DNA from: Sympetrum striolatum | Lineage: Eukaryota; Arthropoda; Insecta; Odonata; Libellulidae | Assembly: GCA_947579665.1 (NCBI GenBank) | Contig: CANPUZ010000056.1 | Location: forward strand, 310,001 to 374,000 | Reading direction: 5' to 3' | DNA: 64,000 nucleotides | Part shown: positions 45,535 through 58,639 of the stretch, one piece after another | Numbering within the stretch: the stretch's first letter is position 1 | Layout of the letters: every line of letters starts with the position of its first letter | The notes under the pieces: model-generated | Seen by the model: the letters and a program-made list of their open reading frames with translations, nothing else | What the model was told of the DNA's origin: nothing | Databases searched by the model: none | Program-made: the position numbers and the translations under genes

Positions 45535-45605
45535 AATGATGGAAACGGATAGAATACCTATCCAGAAAATGGGAGACCTGGGTTCGAGTCCCAGTTGGGT
45601 CGCAA
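45535..45605 (+). repeat. tRNA-derived SINE head
   Basis: The B box GGTTCGAGTCC starts at 45581 within GACCTGGGTTCGAGTCCCAG, followed by TTGGGTCGC. The 5' half (ACGGATAGAATACC) is too diverged for a cloverleaf. The T-arm is close to those at 42977 and 50877. Confidence 0.5.
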
Positions 45606-45665
45606 TTTTTCACCCATTTTATGTACAATCTTGTAAAACGTTGAAGTATTAGTAACTAGGTAAGG

Positions 45666-46665
45666 ATAAAAAATCTGACGTGGCCAGCACATGACTTTCT
45701 CCATATATAAGACGTAAATATTTATCTACGACAGTATTTTCGAACTCTATATTCAATCTAAACTTGGAAGATAAGTGATTAATTTATATCATATTATCTT
45801 TTACGTCACAAACATTATAAATAATGTTTTTATGGGCATGTTCGATGAAAAACGATGAAATTGGCCTATCGCCCACAGAGTACATAATCAGAAACTTCCG
45901 GTTTATCAGTATTTCATGAATAACTCGTAAACAATTAGTTATAAAAAATTATGTTTTACAAAAAGTTATAGTAAATTACAATTTCTAAACTTTTATAAAT
46001 AATAGTATATACCTAAATATCAGATTAATGGAGATGTTTTGCCAAAACGGAAACGGGCATCGACAAATAAACCTCAAATATCGGTTAACCGATTTACTCC
46101 AAAAACTAATCAACTCTAATGGCACTAAACAAAGTATTATTATGAAATTTGGTGTTGATAAAATAAATAATTTTCATGTTAGAGCGCCCACAAAGTACAT
46201 AATCAGCTACTTCCAGTTTATCAGTATTTCACGAATAACTCCTAAACAATCAGTGATACAAAAATAAGTTAAATACAAAAGTAATAGTAAAATACATTAT
46301 ATAAAACTTTTATAAAATATAGTATATATCTAATTATCATATTTATGGAGATATTTTGCAAAACCGGAAATTGGCTTCGAAGAATAAAGCTCAACTTCCT
46401 GTTTACCGATTTACTACAAAAACTAATCAACTCTGACAACACCAACCACAGTGCTATATATAAAGTTTGATATTGATACAACTAATTGTTTTTACGTTAG
46501 ATCGCCCACAAAACCAGACACACACACATACACACAGACGTCATTCCGAAAATGGTCAAAACGTGTTCTAGGGACCCAAAAACATGTATTTCCGTTGAAA
46601 TCTCGAAGTCGATTTTTTCCATGAAAAAAATACTTTCTCTATACTACGTATATGGAGAAAGTAAA
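45666..46665 (-). mobile_element. 1 kb dispersed repeat with terminal hairpin, copy A
   Basis: One end (46632-46664) is a hairpin: TACTTTCTCTATACTACG then TATATGGAGAAAGTA. The other end reads ATCTGACGTGGCCAGC and ATGACTTTCTCCAT. Inside are tandem segments with ccggaaattggcttcgaa and accgatttactacaaaaact motifs, and a CA-rich run at 46508-46535. It matches 52217-53238 in reverse. No coding capacity and no clear target duplication; the class is unknown. Confidence 0.7.
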
Positions 46666-49465
46666 AATGGAATATTCCGATCTTGAGCACATGGATGGAT
46701 TGAAAGGTATTGTTGTTATTAGCAGTGGCTTAAATCTATATCCGATGACACTATCCTCGAATATCAATTGTTTGAATGCAATCGCTAATTAGCACACGGG
46801 AATCACACAATCAAAAACAGCTTTCGTTAAAATTCATCCAAAAAGTATCAAAGCGATCATCTCACGCAAATGTCCCGTTATCTTAAATCGAATCTACATT
46901 CAGTCAGCTGAATTAAATTAACTTTCTGATAATATCTGAAAGAAAGAGATTGCAGAGATATTTGTAGAGATGATTGATGATCTAAAACTCATTCCTAACA
47001 TTCGTTTTGGTACAAGAATAACTTTAATTTTTAAACACAGCTTGGAGAAGAACTGTCTCATGTGAAACATAGGTCGTGAGCGTAATTAAATTATGAAGCT
47101 CATAACGTGTGTCATAAGTGAAAGAAAACGAGTACTTCCGTATTACTACTCGAGTTCAAATATTCATTAAAATGACGAGCAGAGATCTCTTATGAGAACA
47201 TTTCCGAACGTCGAAATGATACGGTTCAAGATAATCAGATTTCTCGTGACAGCGTTTACAAATCTCCCACTTCCGGATTCCGACTAATGGTGAATGCAAA
47301 GAACTTTCTTCCTCGAATGTTCTCATTCATTGATAACAGAATGATTAAATATGTTACAGATATAGATTTCTGGCAGTAACATCGAGGAAAGCGATTTAAA
47401 GGCGAAAATGGTAATTCAGTCACATCTTTGCCCTCAAGAAGAGCACTTTCATTCTAACCGAGAAAATTTCAAATTCATAGTCAAGGTCATAGGACTTCAA
47501 TAGAAAACATTTCTTTCGTCTCACATTTATATCCAAAGCATGGTTGTCTGTTCTTTTCACAGTTACTAACAAAAGTGTAGCGAAACATGTTAGGGGAAGG
47601 GCGGAGATAACGGCCAGGCTAAGGTTTACTGAATATTTTACCTAACTTGCAACTGATCTAGTTAGTTATAAATCATAGAATATATACATGAACTATTATA
47701 GTACATGCCTGAATTTATTCCCTTTCGTTGGACAAAGGAAAAGTACAAAGGTAAGTACTAAAAGTAGTAAAAGTAGTAGGGTTTTAACTTTGAAAAAATG
47801 TATTTTAGGAAAATGTAACTTATTTACAGTAATTAATTATACATTAAAGAAAATTGTAGCATAAAATAATTACTTTTTTCAATAATATTGTGAAAGTAGG
47901 CTAAAGTATTTTTATAAAAAGGAAAAAGTGATTCTAAATAAGTTTAGTAACATTTTTTGCACAAATAGCCATCGTCCTCTTCCCCAGTTCCACATTCTGT
48001 GCGGCAGCCTATTGGCCACCCGCTGGCCATTGTGCCAGACACCATTCAACAAAAAGCTGTTGTCAGTTGCCAACAGCCAACGATGAAGCATTTTTCAATA
48101 CGGAATTTTGCACCCAAGTTACCACTGTTTTAATACAACAACTTTCGAAAAACCTAAAAAAAGTTGGGTAAATGTGTAATAATTACAAGAAGTGAGGACG
48201 TATCTTAGATCAGAGAGTATAAAAAACACAAAAATTGCAACAACTCGTGATAACGCGGTCCTTTCTCCTTCCGGCGGCTCAGAACAACTGAAAGGTTTAT
48301 GGTGGTCATCTTCACGCGTTTGCCATGCGATAGCACCACTGTAAAGCTTCACAAACCCCTTCACAATTATAAATTATAAACATTCTTCACTACTGGATGA
48401 TACAACTGGTCAGTTAATGAAAAGGAATGTGTTTCCATCACTCGACCGCGCAAACATTTCCCGAGGTCTCAAAATTGCTATCCCTCAATTCACTTTACCA
48501 CAACTTATGCATCGCAAGCTCCCTCTCAGTTTCAGGACAGAAGTTTCAATTTTCGGAGTAAACATTAGCAAATATCGTTTCGTATCGAAAATCCCTTTTC
48601 TCCTGTTTTCTCTCCCTCGAAGGGAAAAACGTTTTCCAAACACTTAGGTCAGCCGAAAAGGGAATCCACTGAAACTTAAAACCTTCTTTCCCTTTTTGCC
48701 ATTCTGAATACGCATCCGACTGCTCCACTTTCCTCATCGTCTTAAATCACCACCTCTCCTCACTCTCAATCTGCTTTCAGGAGTCTTCTTCGAATTTATT
48801 CGGAATCGATTTTGCTATTCTTCTATCGACTACGTTATTCATTGGTTATTTATTCGACAGCTTTTTTCAAAAGAGTTAGAGGTTTACCATAGCATCCCGT
48901 TCATCCTTTTTACAGCATAATTGTCTATTAATTAGTTAACGTATAGCTAATGTGTAAAATAAGTTAAAATTTTATGAAGAAAGCCCTAAATAGATGGGAA
49001 TAAAAATTTATAACAATCTGCCTGTCGAACTTTGAGAAAAGTTCAATGAGAATTTTCAGCTTATTTGGGGGAATAGAAAAAAAAATGCTTGCAAAATGCT
49101 ACTATGCGAGTGATGAATTCTTTAATTCATCCTTACTTATCTATCAATTTTGTAGTTGCTGTACCGTCATTATATTGTCAAAAAAAGTTGTGATTTGTAA
49201 AATAGAATCTTAATTTTTTTTGCATTTGGGTGAGAAGAATGATGTACTTTTATATATAAAGTTTTATCTAAAGTAAAACATATATTTATACTAGTATGTG
49301 TTTTGTAATGTAGAATATAAACTATGAAATAATAATGTGATATTGATCTATATATAACCATGCAGACTAGATAGAATTAAGTATCCCAATATAAAATCTG
49401 AAAACCATTCAGTATCTGACGAGACATCGCTTTCAACGTATTATCTGAATATAACAGTGAATTTT
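46666..49465. other. Stretch without a supported gene
   Basis: Open frames at 48119-48364 and 48417-48737 lie on both strands of a slightly GC-richer block and show no domain or splice support. Confidence 0.5.
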
Positions 49466-49915
49466 TCATCATCATCATCGTCTAAAGGCCTATCGTCCTT
49501 GCCTCTGCATCCAGGAGCTCTGTCTTCTGCCATTCTCTCGAGTTGGCAGTGCCATCTACTGCCATCCTTGGCTCGATATCTTTAATATATTCCCGGGTCT
49601 TCCCCTTCCTTTCTTTCTCAACAATTTTCCTTCTAACAGTATCCCTATCATACTGTTACGTCTCAGTAGATGACCCAAGAATTTTACTTTCCTTTTTCCA
49701 TTACATTTATTAATTGCCTCTTTTCATTCCCTTCCTCTAACACTTCAACATTCGTATTCCTTTCCATCCAACTGATTTTTAACATTCTTCTCCATATCCG
49801 CATTTCTGCAGATTCCAGGCGGGCTTTCTCCATCTTCCATTAAAGTCCAACATTCGTTTCCACAGAGCAAAGTGCTTCAAAGCAAGACTTTTGCAAATCT
49901 CTTTCTTATCCATAA
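49466..49915 (-). pseudogene. RTE-like LINE 3' fragment with (GAT)n tail
   Basis: The minus strand, read over several frame breaks, gives RFAKVLL, TLLCGNE, KVKFLGHLLRR-like, RKKGRGRPGN and the end of the coding region near 49480. This is the tail region of non-LTR RT proteins (YGSETW, RLxWxGHxLR, KRGRGRPR). The strand ends GATGATGATGATG at about 49467, a typical tail for these LINEs. It is heavily decayed. Confidence 0.55.
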
Positions 49916-50870
49916 ATCTATATGTTTATATGTTAAAATATTTATTTTGCCTTGAAAAACTTGTTTTTCTTAAAAGGGAATTCTTCTTTTCATATCAGGT
50001 AAGAATCTATTGTCATGAGTAAGTACACAGTCTAAATAGAAGAAGTTTTCTTAGGTTAATAAGTTACTATTACTGCTGTTGAATATTGAATTTAAGTAGC
50101 CCCCAGGGTAGAAGAATACGAGACTGGACAAAATATCATGAAATATATATCACATTTCATTGAAAAACAAGATTTTGGTACGACTGTGATAGAATTTTAG
50201 CGATTGAAAATGCATTCAATTGCAAAGACCTCTCTATGAAATTACTTCAAAGAGGTTCACATATGGAACTCTTCATTCAATCCCAAGGAAAGAGAAGTTA
50301 TATCTCTGATATACTCATTACAGCTTGCTTATTATATCATATAATTTCCAGAATTAATGAAAAGTGTAGAAATATTTTAAATCTATTGTGGAAATTCTTA
50401 ATTACAAGGTGAATACGAACCATTTCTGTCCACCATTCAATCGATTACTAAACCCAGATTTCGATGAAGGCAATATTCATAAAAATATTAAAGTATACTT
50501 AATTTTATTTCGTAATTACTCAACTAAAATCCGACGTCAGTTTTATCACGTTGAAAAGTCATTCAGGAACAGCAATCATTGCAGAACCATTAATGATCTT
50601 TAACTAGTGATAATGATTATCCATTTTTGAAGAGAGACTTCTTTACCCAATGCTTTAGGGGCAAAAAGTTTTCACAAATGGGTTACTTAAGAAAATAATA
50701 CTACCACCAAAATGATTTCAAATGAGATGTTTAATTTACTACCTTCCTACAATTAAAAATACATTTAAAACTAAACGATCTTAGACTACGGCCTATATGT
50801 GATTACGAGTAGCTAAAAGAAACAGTGCATATTTAATATCCCTCTAACTTTAATGACAGTCCTCCCAGAT
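49916..50870. other. Non-coding stretch
   Basis: No gene or element recognised. Confidence 0.5.
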
Positions 50871-50876
50871 CTCTTA

Positions 50877-51070
50877 CTTTCCGGGCAGGCGTTCTGACCA
50901 CTTAAGTCCCGAGGTCTTTATTGTTCAAAATAGTGGCCTAAGAACCTCGGGTGGTTGGTGCCACTACATGGCGACCTGGTTTCGAGTCCCAGCCAGGTCA
51001 ATTATTTTCATTTGTCGTACAACTTTGGGTCAAGTCTCACGCTTTCCTGCGTTATGTTTAACTTCAATTT
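50877..51070 (+). repeat. tRNA-derived SINE, same family as 42977
   Basis: The T-arm GGTTTCGAGTCCCAGCC lies at 50979-50995 on the plus strand and is followed by the shared body (tcgtacaactttgggtcaag, ctcacgctttcctgcg). Upstream, 50877-50915 carries the tRNA 5' half in inverted orientation (reverse complement CTCGGGACTTAAGTGGTCAG), and 50941-50975 carries a forward half, so the head is partly palindromic. Confidence 0.6.
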
Positions 51071-51960
51071 CATGATTTGATAATAATGATATCCTATCAT
51101 TAGATATGATTGGTCGAACGAATAATGCAAGATACTCAAAATGCCATGAGCAATGGAAACTTAGATCAACCATTAACATCCCCTTTTACATCCATTGGTA
51201 CCAATATCTCATCCAGGCGATAATCAGAACGAGGTACACGACATCTACGGAGATGAATGTTCGAGAGGGGAATAAGGGTTGAAGTCTCCATAAAAGAGGA
51301 GGGATGGAGAATGGGTTTGATGTCATCCGAATGGTGCCCCCCCTGGTGACGCTAATTGGAGCCTACTTTTGAGAAATTTTCAACCGAGTTTGTCCCCAAA
51401 ACTTTGACGTTATGAGTGAGAGGAGAGTGAGGAAGGAGGACGTAAAGAGAGAGATCCGAGAATACCGAATTAATTCTGAAATCGAAATCAAGGGAGTGTA
51501 CAAATAAAGGAGGGAGACAATCGAACGATAAGCAATAGATGGGCAGTAAAATTAAACCTTCCTCAGTCGATAGTTGCTCTTGTATGTCAGCAAACGTACT
51601 ATTATATGCAACTCATTATATTTTTTTAGGAACTTGAGTTACCATACCTTCACAAGACGTTTACAAACCCCTAATTTGACATTATTATGAATGTTTTAAA
51701 GTAGCTACAGCCACACATAACATAGCTTTCAAAATATAACAAATTTGAGAGAACTCGAACGTTACAAATTTGTTTGTGTCATCTTCATAATATCACAGAA
51801 AGGACTACTTTTAACAACTCGTTATCAATTATCTTGAAGAACTTGAAATTATTTTTTCAATACTCTATCGAGAGCTGTTAAATTTCGAGATATTTTCAGC
51901 TTCAAATAGCTTCATGCTTGAAAATAAACCGCAGACTTTGTATTTTCCATAAAATTTATT
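51071..51960. other. Non-coding stretch
   Basis: No gene recognised. Confidence 0.5.
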
Positions 51961-51964
51961 AATA

Positions 51965-52000
51965 CACGACCGGTTTCGGCCTTACAGCCATCATCAGGTA
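51965..52000 (-). ncRNA. Hammerhead-ribozyme-like motif
   Basis: On the minus strand: TAC before the core, CTGATGA (51991-51997), one extra T, stem II GGC/GCC with loop TGTAAG, GAAA, stem III ACCGGT (fully palindromic), C at the cleavage position, then GTG which pairs with TAC/CAC-like bases of stem I (one G-U). This is the best preserved core of the four. Small type I hammerheads with such a stem III are known from Penelope-like elements. No Penelope coding sequence is adjacent. Confidence 0.6.
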
Positions 52001-52216
52001 CAAACAACAGAAAACAGACAGAATGTATAACATAACCCCTGGTCTTGAAGGCAGAGTGAGAAGGGGAGAGGGGTTGGTGAAAGTAATGTCATTGGTTAGG
52101 GTCGCGGATGCCCCCACATTAGCATCATGCTAATCATGATATATATATTATTTTAAAACATTAACTTCTTGAAATAACGGATGATATATATGGGGAACTC
52201 CTTCCTTTTACGTATT

Positions 52217-53238
52217 TTTACTTTCTCCATATACGAAGTATAGAGAAAGTATTGTTTTCATGAAAAAATTCTACTTCGAGGTTTCAACGGAAATACATGT
52301 TTTGGGGTCTCTAGAACACGTTTTGACCATTTTCGGAATGATGTCTGTGTGTATGTGTGTGTGTGCTTGTGGGCGCTGTAACGTAAAAACTATTAGTCGT
52401 ATCAATACCAAACTTCATATATAGTACTGTGGTGTGTGCTGTCAGAGTTGGTTAGTTTTTGGAGTAAATCGGTTTACCGGAAGTCGAGCTTCATTCATCA
52501 AAGCTCATTTCCGGTTTTCAATATATCTCCATAAATATGATATATAGGTATATTGTACACCTTATAAAAGTTTTAGATAATATAATTTACTATAACTTTT
52601 GTATTTAACATATTTTTGTATCACCGGTTGATTAGGAGTTATTCGTGAAATACCGATACACCGGAAGTAGCTGTTATGTACTTTGTGGGCGCTCTAACAT
52701 TGAAAGCATTCATTGTATCAACACCAAATTTCATGTATAGTACTTTGGTTGATGTCGTTAGAGTTGATTAGTTTTTGGAGTAAATCGGTCTACCGGAAGT
52801 CGAGCTTCATTCTTCAAAGCTCATTTCCAGTTTTCAAAATATCTCCATAAATATGATATTTAGGTATATACTATATTTAGGTATATTTATGAAAGTTTTA
52901 AAAAATACAATGTACTATAACTTTTGTATGAAACATATTTTTGTATCACTGATTGTTTAGGAGTTATTCATGAAATACTGATAAACCGGAAGTTGCTGAT
53001 TATGCACTTTGTGGGTGCTCTGGGCTCTATGGGCGAAAGGCCAATTTCATCGTTTTTCATCGAGCATGTCCCGTAAAACATTATTTATAATGTTTTTGGC
53101 GTCAAAGATAATAATATATATATTAATCACTCATCTTCCAAGTTTAGATGGAATATAGAGTTCGAAATTACTGTCGTAGATAAATATTTACATCTTATAT
53201 ATGGAGAAAGTCATGTGCTGGCCACATCAGATTTTTAG
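52217..53238 (+). mobile_element. 1 kb dispersed repeat with terminal hairpin, copy B
   Basis: Starts TACTTTCTCCATATACGAAG then TATAGAGAAAGTA (hairpin) and ends TATGGAGAAAGTCATGTGC, TGGCCACATCAGATTTTT. An internal unit of about 315 bases is repeated: GGGCGCTGTAACG at 52370 and GGGCGCTCTAACA at 52686, with a partial third at 53000. Each unit has gttagtttttggagtaaatc and accggaagtcgagcttcatt. A GT-rich run lies at 52343-52365. Confidence 0.7.
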
Positions 53239-56200
53239 TATATTGCGTTGGATCATGGTGACATCGTCACTACCAGTTCAGGCATTTGAACCAGTAACCC
53301 CATAGCCGTAGGGGTCATGCCCGATAGCCGTGCAATACCAGCCACGGGTGGGTTTCTTGGTATATTTTTGTGATATAGCTTACGAAAGGAATTAGCTATC
53401 AGTAATATTCACTCCCGTTTCATTCTTCAAATGATGGAATAAGCAAAACAAAAGATGGAATGATGAATTTCGATACCCAACGTGGGCAGTAATGGATGTT
53501 GTCATCAAAACGTCCCTTTTATGCTTGTTTTTAAGGGGTGATTTATGTGCCATAAATATATTTCCACGCGCATTGTTCAGCACGATAAATGTAAATCCTC
53601 AGCTGCTCTTTTTCTGTTGGTTCAAACTTTTCCATCGGTTACATTGGGGACGGAATTACTGAAAGTTCGATGGAAATGAAATTCCACCTTCCAGCTATTT
53701 CCACTCGTTAATCAACCAGTTATTGGAACCTGATAGGATTCCCTCTGCTTTCGAGAGAGCCATCGATTGCATTTCAATATTATTAGGGCAGCATTAACAC
53801 GAGATCGGATTTACAGTGACCAGGTTAGTTGCGAATTAACGAACCAAACTCAACGCACAGGCCCTCCACTCTTTCACCGGATTATTCCGTTTAAACAACG
53901 GATATTTACAAACAAGGCTGCCTTCGTTGCCACACACGTGAATATGAAATTTGGATATTCACAATCCGCTTGATTTTCTGTATGGCTTCTTCACAAAAGT
54001 TAAACTACGTTTTCAATTAGGTTTTTATAATTCAGGAGATAATGAAATGGGATTGATGATATGGTCAATCTTCCAGAGCGTCAACGGAATAATCGCAAAG
54101 TATTAGGTGGAAGAGAGGCCCAGGTGGCTCTCTTCCACCAAACCTCGTATGTCGATTACATTTATAGTTAAATTATTCAAAAAAATGCAAAAAGAAAGAG
54201 TAGGGCGAGGGAAAAAATCTTTGCAACTGAACGTTGACTAAGAAAAAACCCACGATGCAGGAAAACACCCACAAAGAAGGGGGTGAAAAAAAACCTGTAA
54301 AAACACAGTAATAAAAATAAATACAATAATATACAAACCTAGATATATGAAAAGTGACCAAGATTAGATACGAACAATTATTTTACAAAGTAAATTTAAC
54401 AAAAGGTATAGAAGACCTAATTGATTTAGTTGTAATAGAAGTTAAAAGTCATCATAAACTAAATAATCTAATATTCTAAAAGCTACAATATAGTATATTA
54501 AAAATTTCATAGAATTTCTTCAGCCGGAGGCATTTGTCAATGGATGTTTTCATGGACTGTCTTGAAGTCCTTATCTGTATATCAGTAATTCCTGTTAAAT
54601 GGAGGTGCCCGTAAAAAAGAAAAGGAAAGAAGATATAAGTGGTAGTGGAGGAACAAAATAGTCTGAATGTGAATGAGAAGATAGAACCACCAGTGATCGG
54701 TGTGATCCGGATTTCCTCGATACGAACTGTCGACAGCAAAGACATTCTAATCTAAACATAATTACCAAAAGCCTTCACAAAGTTGACTTTTAAAATAGAA
54801 TTGTATTATTTTTCATCAATTGAAAGTAACTGGAAGTTTCGATCTGAGAATTTCATACCTCAAAGTAAAATTTGATAAGAAATTTAGGGTTAAAAGAGGT
54901 TTCACTTTTCAGCAAATGTTTTTGTAAATTGTAAATTATATATGATGAATATCCACAATATCACGCCCCTCACTGTAAATGTTGTCAATAATAACCATAA
55001 TAAATTCCATTTGAAGTAGAATTACTTAAGTAGCATCAGCTAGATACATTTATTCTTCTTAGAAATCATTTTATCTGAGATATTGCTCATACTGTAATGG
55101 GAAATCATCCAAAGCAATTACGCGAAAGAGAATCCGTGGCGACAGTGACTTCTTTGGACATCTAAAAGAAGTGCGCAGAGGATGAACTCAGCACGGATTC
55201 CCTGACAACTCCGACAAACAGGGAAGCGAATGGAGTACGCGACAATTTTGACAAATGGACAAAGAAACGGAGTCGTGCATTGGAGGTTTCGCCGCCTGAA
55301 TTCCTCCTCTCCTTTGCGTCGGGATGTTTGCGCTACAGCTGAATCAACTTCTCCGTCCAACTCGGAAGTTCTCCTGCGAGGAAATTGCGTCAGAAGGAAT
55401 GCGATTGCCTAAACGGATAAGAAAGGCCGGTTAGTTGGACTGAAGGAAAAGTTTGGTACCTCTCCAATGGGCAATGAGAGTTATCACTGTGGTTGGCATA
55501 AAGAATTCTATGTTTATACTTTATGATATTATAAACGAATTTAGTACAAGTATGAGATGAGTTTCATTAATAAAAAAAAAGATTTTATCCAAAATTCACT
55601 ATTTTGGCCATAACTTGGCGGTAACGTCCCTCAGATATGACAGGTTGATTACGTTAAGCGTCGAAAGTTTTGGTTCGGATGCGAATAAATAAGTGGTAAG
55701 TGGTAAAAGTTGTGCGTTTATTCCTTTACAACATGATTACTTTAAGATATTTTATGTTTCCCAAATCTATTCAAATAAATGCAATACTGCGAATCTTAAC
55801 CCCCACTTCCAAGTTCTATTGCAAACTCGTTATTTATCTCCGGCCTTGGCTATTGAGGAAAATCATTCACAACCATTCGATATGAAATATTTGTTGCTGA
55901 ACAGGTTCCAAAGGCGGATCTATTACCTTGCTAGTAGGTAGCCCGATACTTGCCAAGGGGAAAATTAAGAAAATTTCTATTTAAACTCATCTTCAATTAA
56001 TTTTACTAACGCAATTTTCTCGTGATAAATGTAGTAGGTATACACTAACAATCAGATATTATAAAAGCCCATGAATATAATCTGATCAGTACCTTTTCGA
56101 ATCTCAAGCAAATTAATAATAAGATAAACTCATCGACGGGAGCATTACCTCTTCGCCTCCCATCAACGATAAGAGCTAACTTCCGATCTACAATTGACAT

Positions 56201-56639
56201 TTACTATTCTGTGCGAATATATTTGACCGAAAGACTTTCAACTGTATCTCAAAGTCCACCACCTACTTTCGAAATGTGCTTTTGGCCCACTTTATAATGG
56301 AATATGGTGAGAGTTTGATTGCCTTATTTTGTCTTATAGTAGCGGAAGTATTATTTTTAAAGTGTTACGATATTTGAAGTAAATTCGCATATACTCCACC
56401 GCGCTAGCGATTAAGTCAAATTCTTTATAATACTTCACATGGCTTTCAATTCCGCCCTTTTTGATTTAATGACAAAAATCTTAATATTATTGCTATTTAG
56501 ATAAACGAGAGTATAGACTAAACAAGTGCATGACAACCACGTAACCATCAACAATGACCATCAACGAACTAACTTATTTACATATTTAAGTTACGAGTAT
56601 TTTAAAAACATACAGTATACAAGGCAAAGTATGAATATG
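53239..56639. other. Stretch without a supported gene
   Basis: A perfect 12 bp hairpin stem lies at 54106-54117/54128-54139 (GGTGGAAGAGAG with a 10-base loop). 54180-54300 resembles the Penelope-adjacent sequence near 25530. 55110-55430 is GC-richer, but the open frames on the two strands are mutually exclusive and carry no recognised domain. Confidence 0.5.
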
Positions 56640-56718
56640 ACTTTAACGGGGAATCAAACCCGGGGCTGCTTTTATCAAAGACGAACACGCTATAGTCTTG
56701 GGTATTTGGGAGCCCTTT
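56640..56718 (-). repeat. tRNA-derived SINE head, second family
   Basis: The minus strand reads GGCTCCCAAATACCCAAGAC, then a B-box-like GGGTTTGATTCCCCG near 56655. The anticodon region (TTTGATAAAAGCAG) matches 58545-58635. No acceptor pairing, so not a tRNA gene. Confidence 0.5.
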
Positions 56719-58544
56719 ATGTCTTATTCAAGAGTTAGAGTGTAAAATGCGACGATGATTGCGAAAATAGCTCCAATATTTTGAGAAAAGTAAAGTTTTT
56801 GTGAATACGTCGTTGAGTTTACCAATCCATTGAAAACACTGTGTTAGTCACTCAGACTTTGAGGAATTAAAATAGATTTTAGATGGTTGAAGTCGTTAAA
56901 AGTTTAAAGCTCATGAAGCTGTTGGAGTAAAAACAGCGATTTCATACTGCATTATGATTACTAAACATTAATAAATGCTGAAAATGATAAACCTAATTGA
57001 AAATTATCAACCAACAGAGAAGGATAAAAATAGTGATGGTCAGAAAATCATGGTTTTATACATTGATACCTAATATGATGTAATCAATAATCCAGTCAAT
57101 TTAATTCATAGACCAAGCAGCAAAAAAGATTGAGGATTTAAAGGTTCAATTGCGTAAGAGAAGACTCGAAAAGAAAAGAAAAATGGGGACAAGGTATTAG
57201 AGTGGGCAAGTTTAGAGGTGGGTGGATGGAAGAAATAATGAAAAGACCAAATGAAATGAGGGGTGGAATTAGAGAGGGGCAAATGGGGTGAAGAAACGTG
57301 AGGAGAAGGGGCAGATCACAGTTTGGGGAGGCGTTCATAATTCGAAATCGGACTCAATCCCATTTTTGTCCCTTCAGCTGGCCTCCCCAAACTCACTTCA
57401 CTTCCACATCTACGTGCCGCCTGAATGGCTTTCAAACCTCCTTCCTTCGGCAACCTCGGAAATATCGGTGGAGGAAATAATTCCTATCATTTCTATTTGA
57501 TTTTTCCTACTAAGACTACCCTAATTCAATCTACTTAACTACTTCATATATTACTTGTGCCTTGGCTCGCCAATAAAGGGTCTAATTAATTAATAATCTA
57601 TTTAGTTCGTTGGTCGTTGAACGTGCTGCCTTTAGGTCATATGTAGCCTTTTCTTGGCTTTAAGAAAAGATTTAACAACTAAATTGGTTATTGTATTGTA
57701 TTGTAACTAAGATGGTTTCCCAGTCTTGGTTACGACAACAAGTTGAAATTAAATAATAGTTAACTATTCATATATTTTTAGCAGTTAACATAGTACTCCC
57801 CTGTCCACGATCGATGCCAAAATACATAGTTTTCTGAAATATGTGACTCAAGATTGCTCTATTGTACGTGCGGGCTTCCGATGAAAGAAATTCCCCATCC
57901 CTGTCCTAGTTGAAGGCTTCTTTGAAAACGAGTTCAAAGTTTTCTCAAGTGGGGCGAAAATACTGCCGAGGGCATCAAGAGGCAGTTTTTGTTTGCGTTA
58001 GTGAGGAATAAGCGAAATGCAATGAGCACCATAATTTATATAAGAATGCCTATGCTGATACATGGGGATTTTAAATATACTCACAAACTATAACAAACGT
58101 ATATTTTATCTAATGCATTTAATTACAGTAGGTTCTAATTAATACGCAGTATTTATTCATACTCGTAACTGAATTTAAATATTGTTCTGATGCACAGGTA
58201 TGAAAGTACCAAGTAATGACAGGAAATCAAATCCTTAGATTTTGGGTAGAGGTTCTCAGCCGGTGGTGTTTACTTCTGAAGGATTTCTGGAGATTTAGGG
58301 AGAAACTGATACCGCCACTTACTAAATTAAATGTAGAAAAACCATACTTTACTTATGTGTTTGAATTTGTCTCGATTTCTACCCTCAAAATTGCTTGGAG
58401 AAAAATTATACTCTTTCGGTGAAATCTTAGTTAATGTTAACGTACTCCTCGTCAATCCTAATCTTGATCAATGGCGCCTCACGCCGAGAGTCATTAGTAG
58501 TATTACTAATAATATCGTTAATAATAGTAGCTGAGGTAATTGAG
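56719..58544. other. Stretch without a supported gene
   Basis: 57130-57330 is purine-rich. 58247-58263 (AGAGGTTCTCAGCCGGTGG) resembles a hAT/Charlie-type terminus, but no partner TIR was found. Confidence 0.4.
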
Positions 58545-58635
58545 CATATTTGGACTCTCCAGGGGATCGAACCCGGGACTGCTTTTTTCCAAAGGCGAGC
58601 GAGCGAGATCCACTCAACTATCTGGAAGCCCAGCG
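58545..58635 (-). repeat. tRNA-derived SINE head, second family
   Basis: The minus strand reads GGGCTTCCAGATAGTTGAGT, then GGAAAAAAGCAGTCC and the B box GGGTTCGATCCCC. The ends GGGCTT and GAGTCC can pair over most of an acceptor stem. The anticodon arm is irregular. Related to 56640 and, more distantly, 63628-63706 (GAGTGGATAGTATTCC). Confidence 0.6.
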
Positions 58636-58639
58636 CCAG

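Noticed and set aside
58216..58422. hAT/Charlie-type terminus and the overlapping open frame
   Set aside because: Only one end resembles a TIR, no partner or duplication was found, and the frame shows no transposase motif.
58545..58635. Possible functional tRNA gene on the minus strand
   Set aside because: B box and partial acceptor pairing exist, but the anticodon arm does not fold, and related heads occur elsewhere as repeats.
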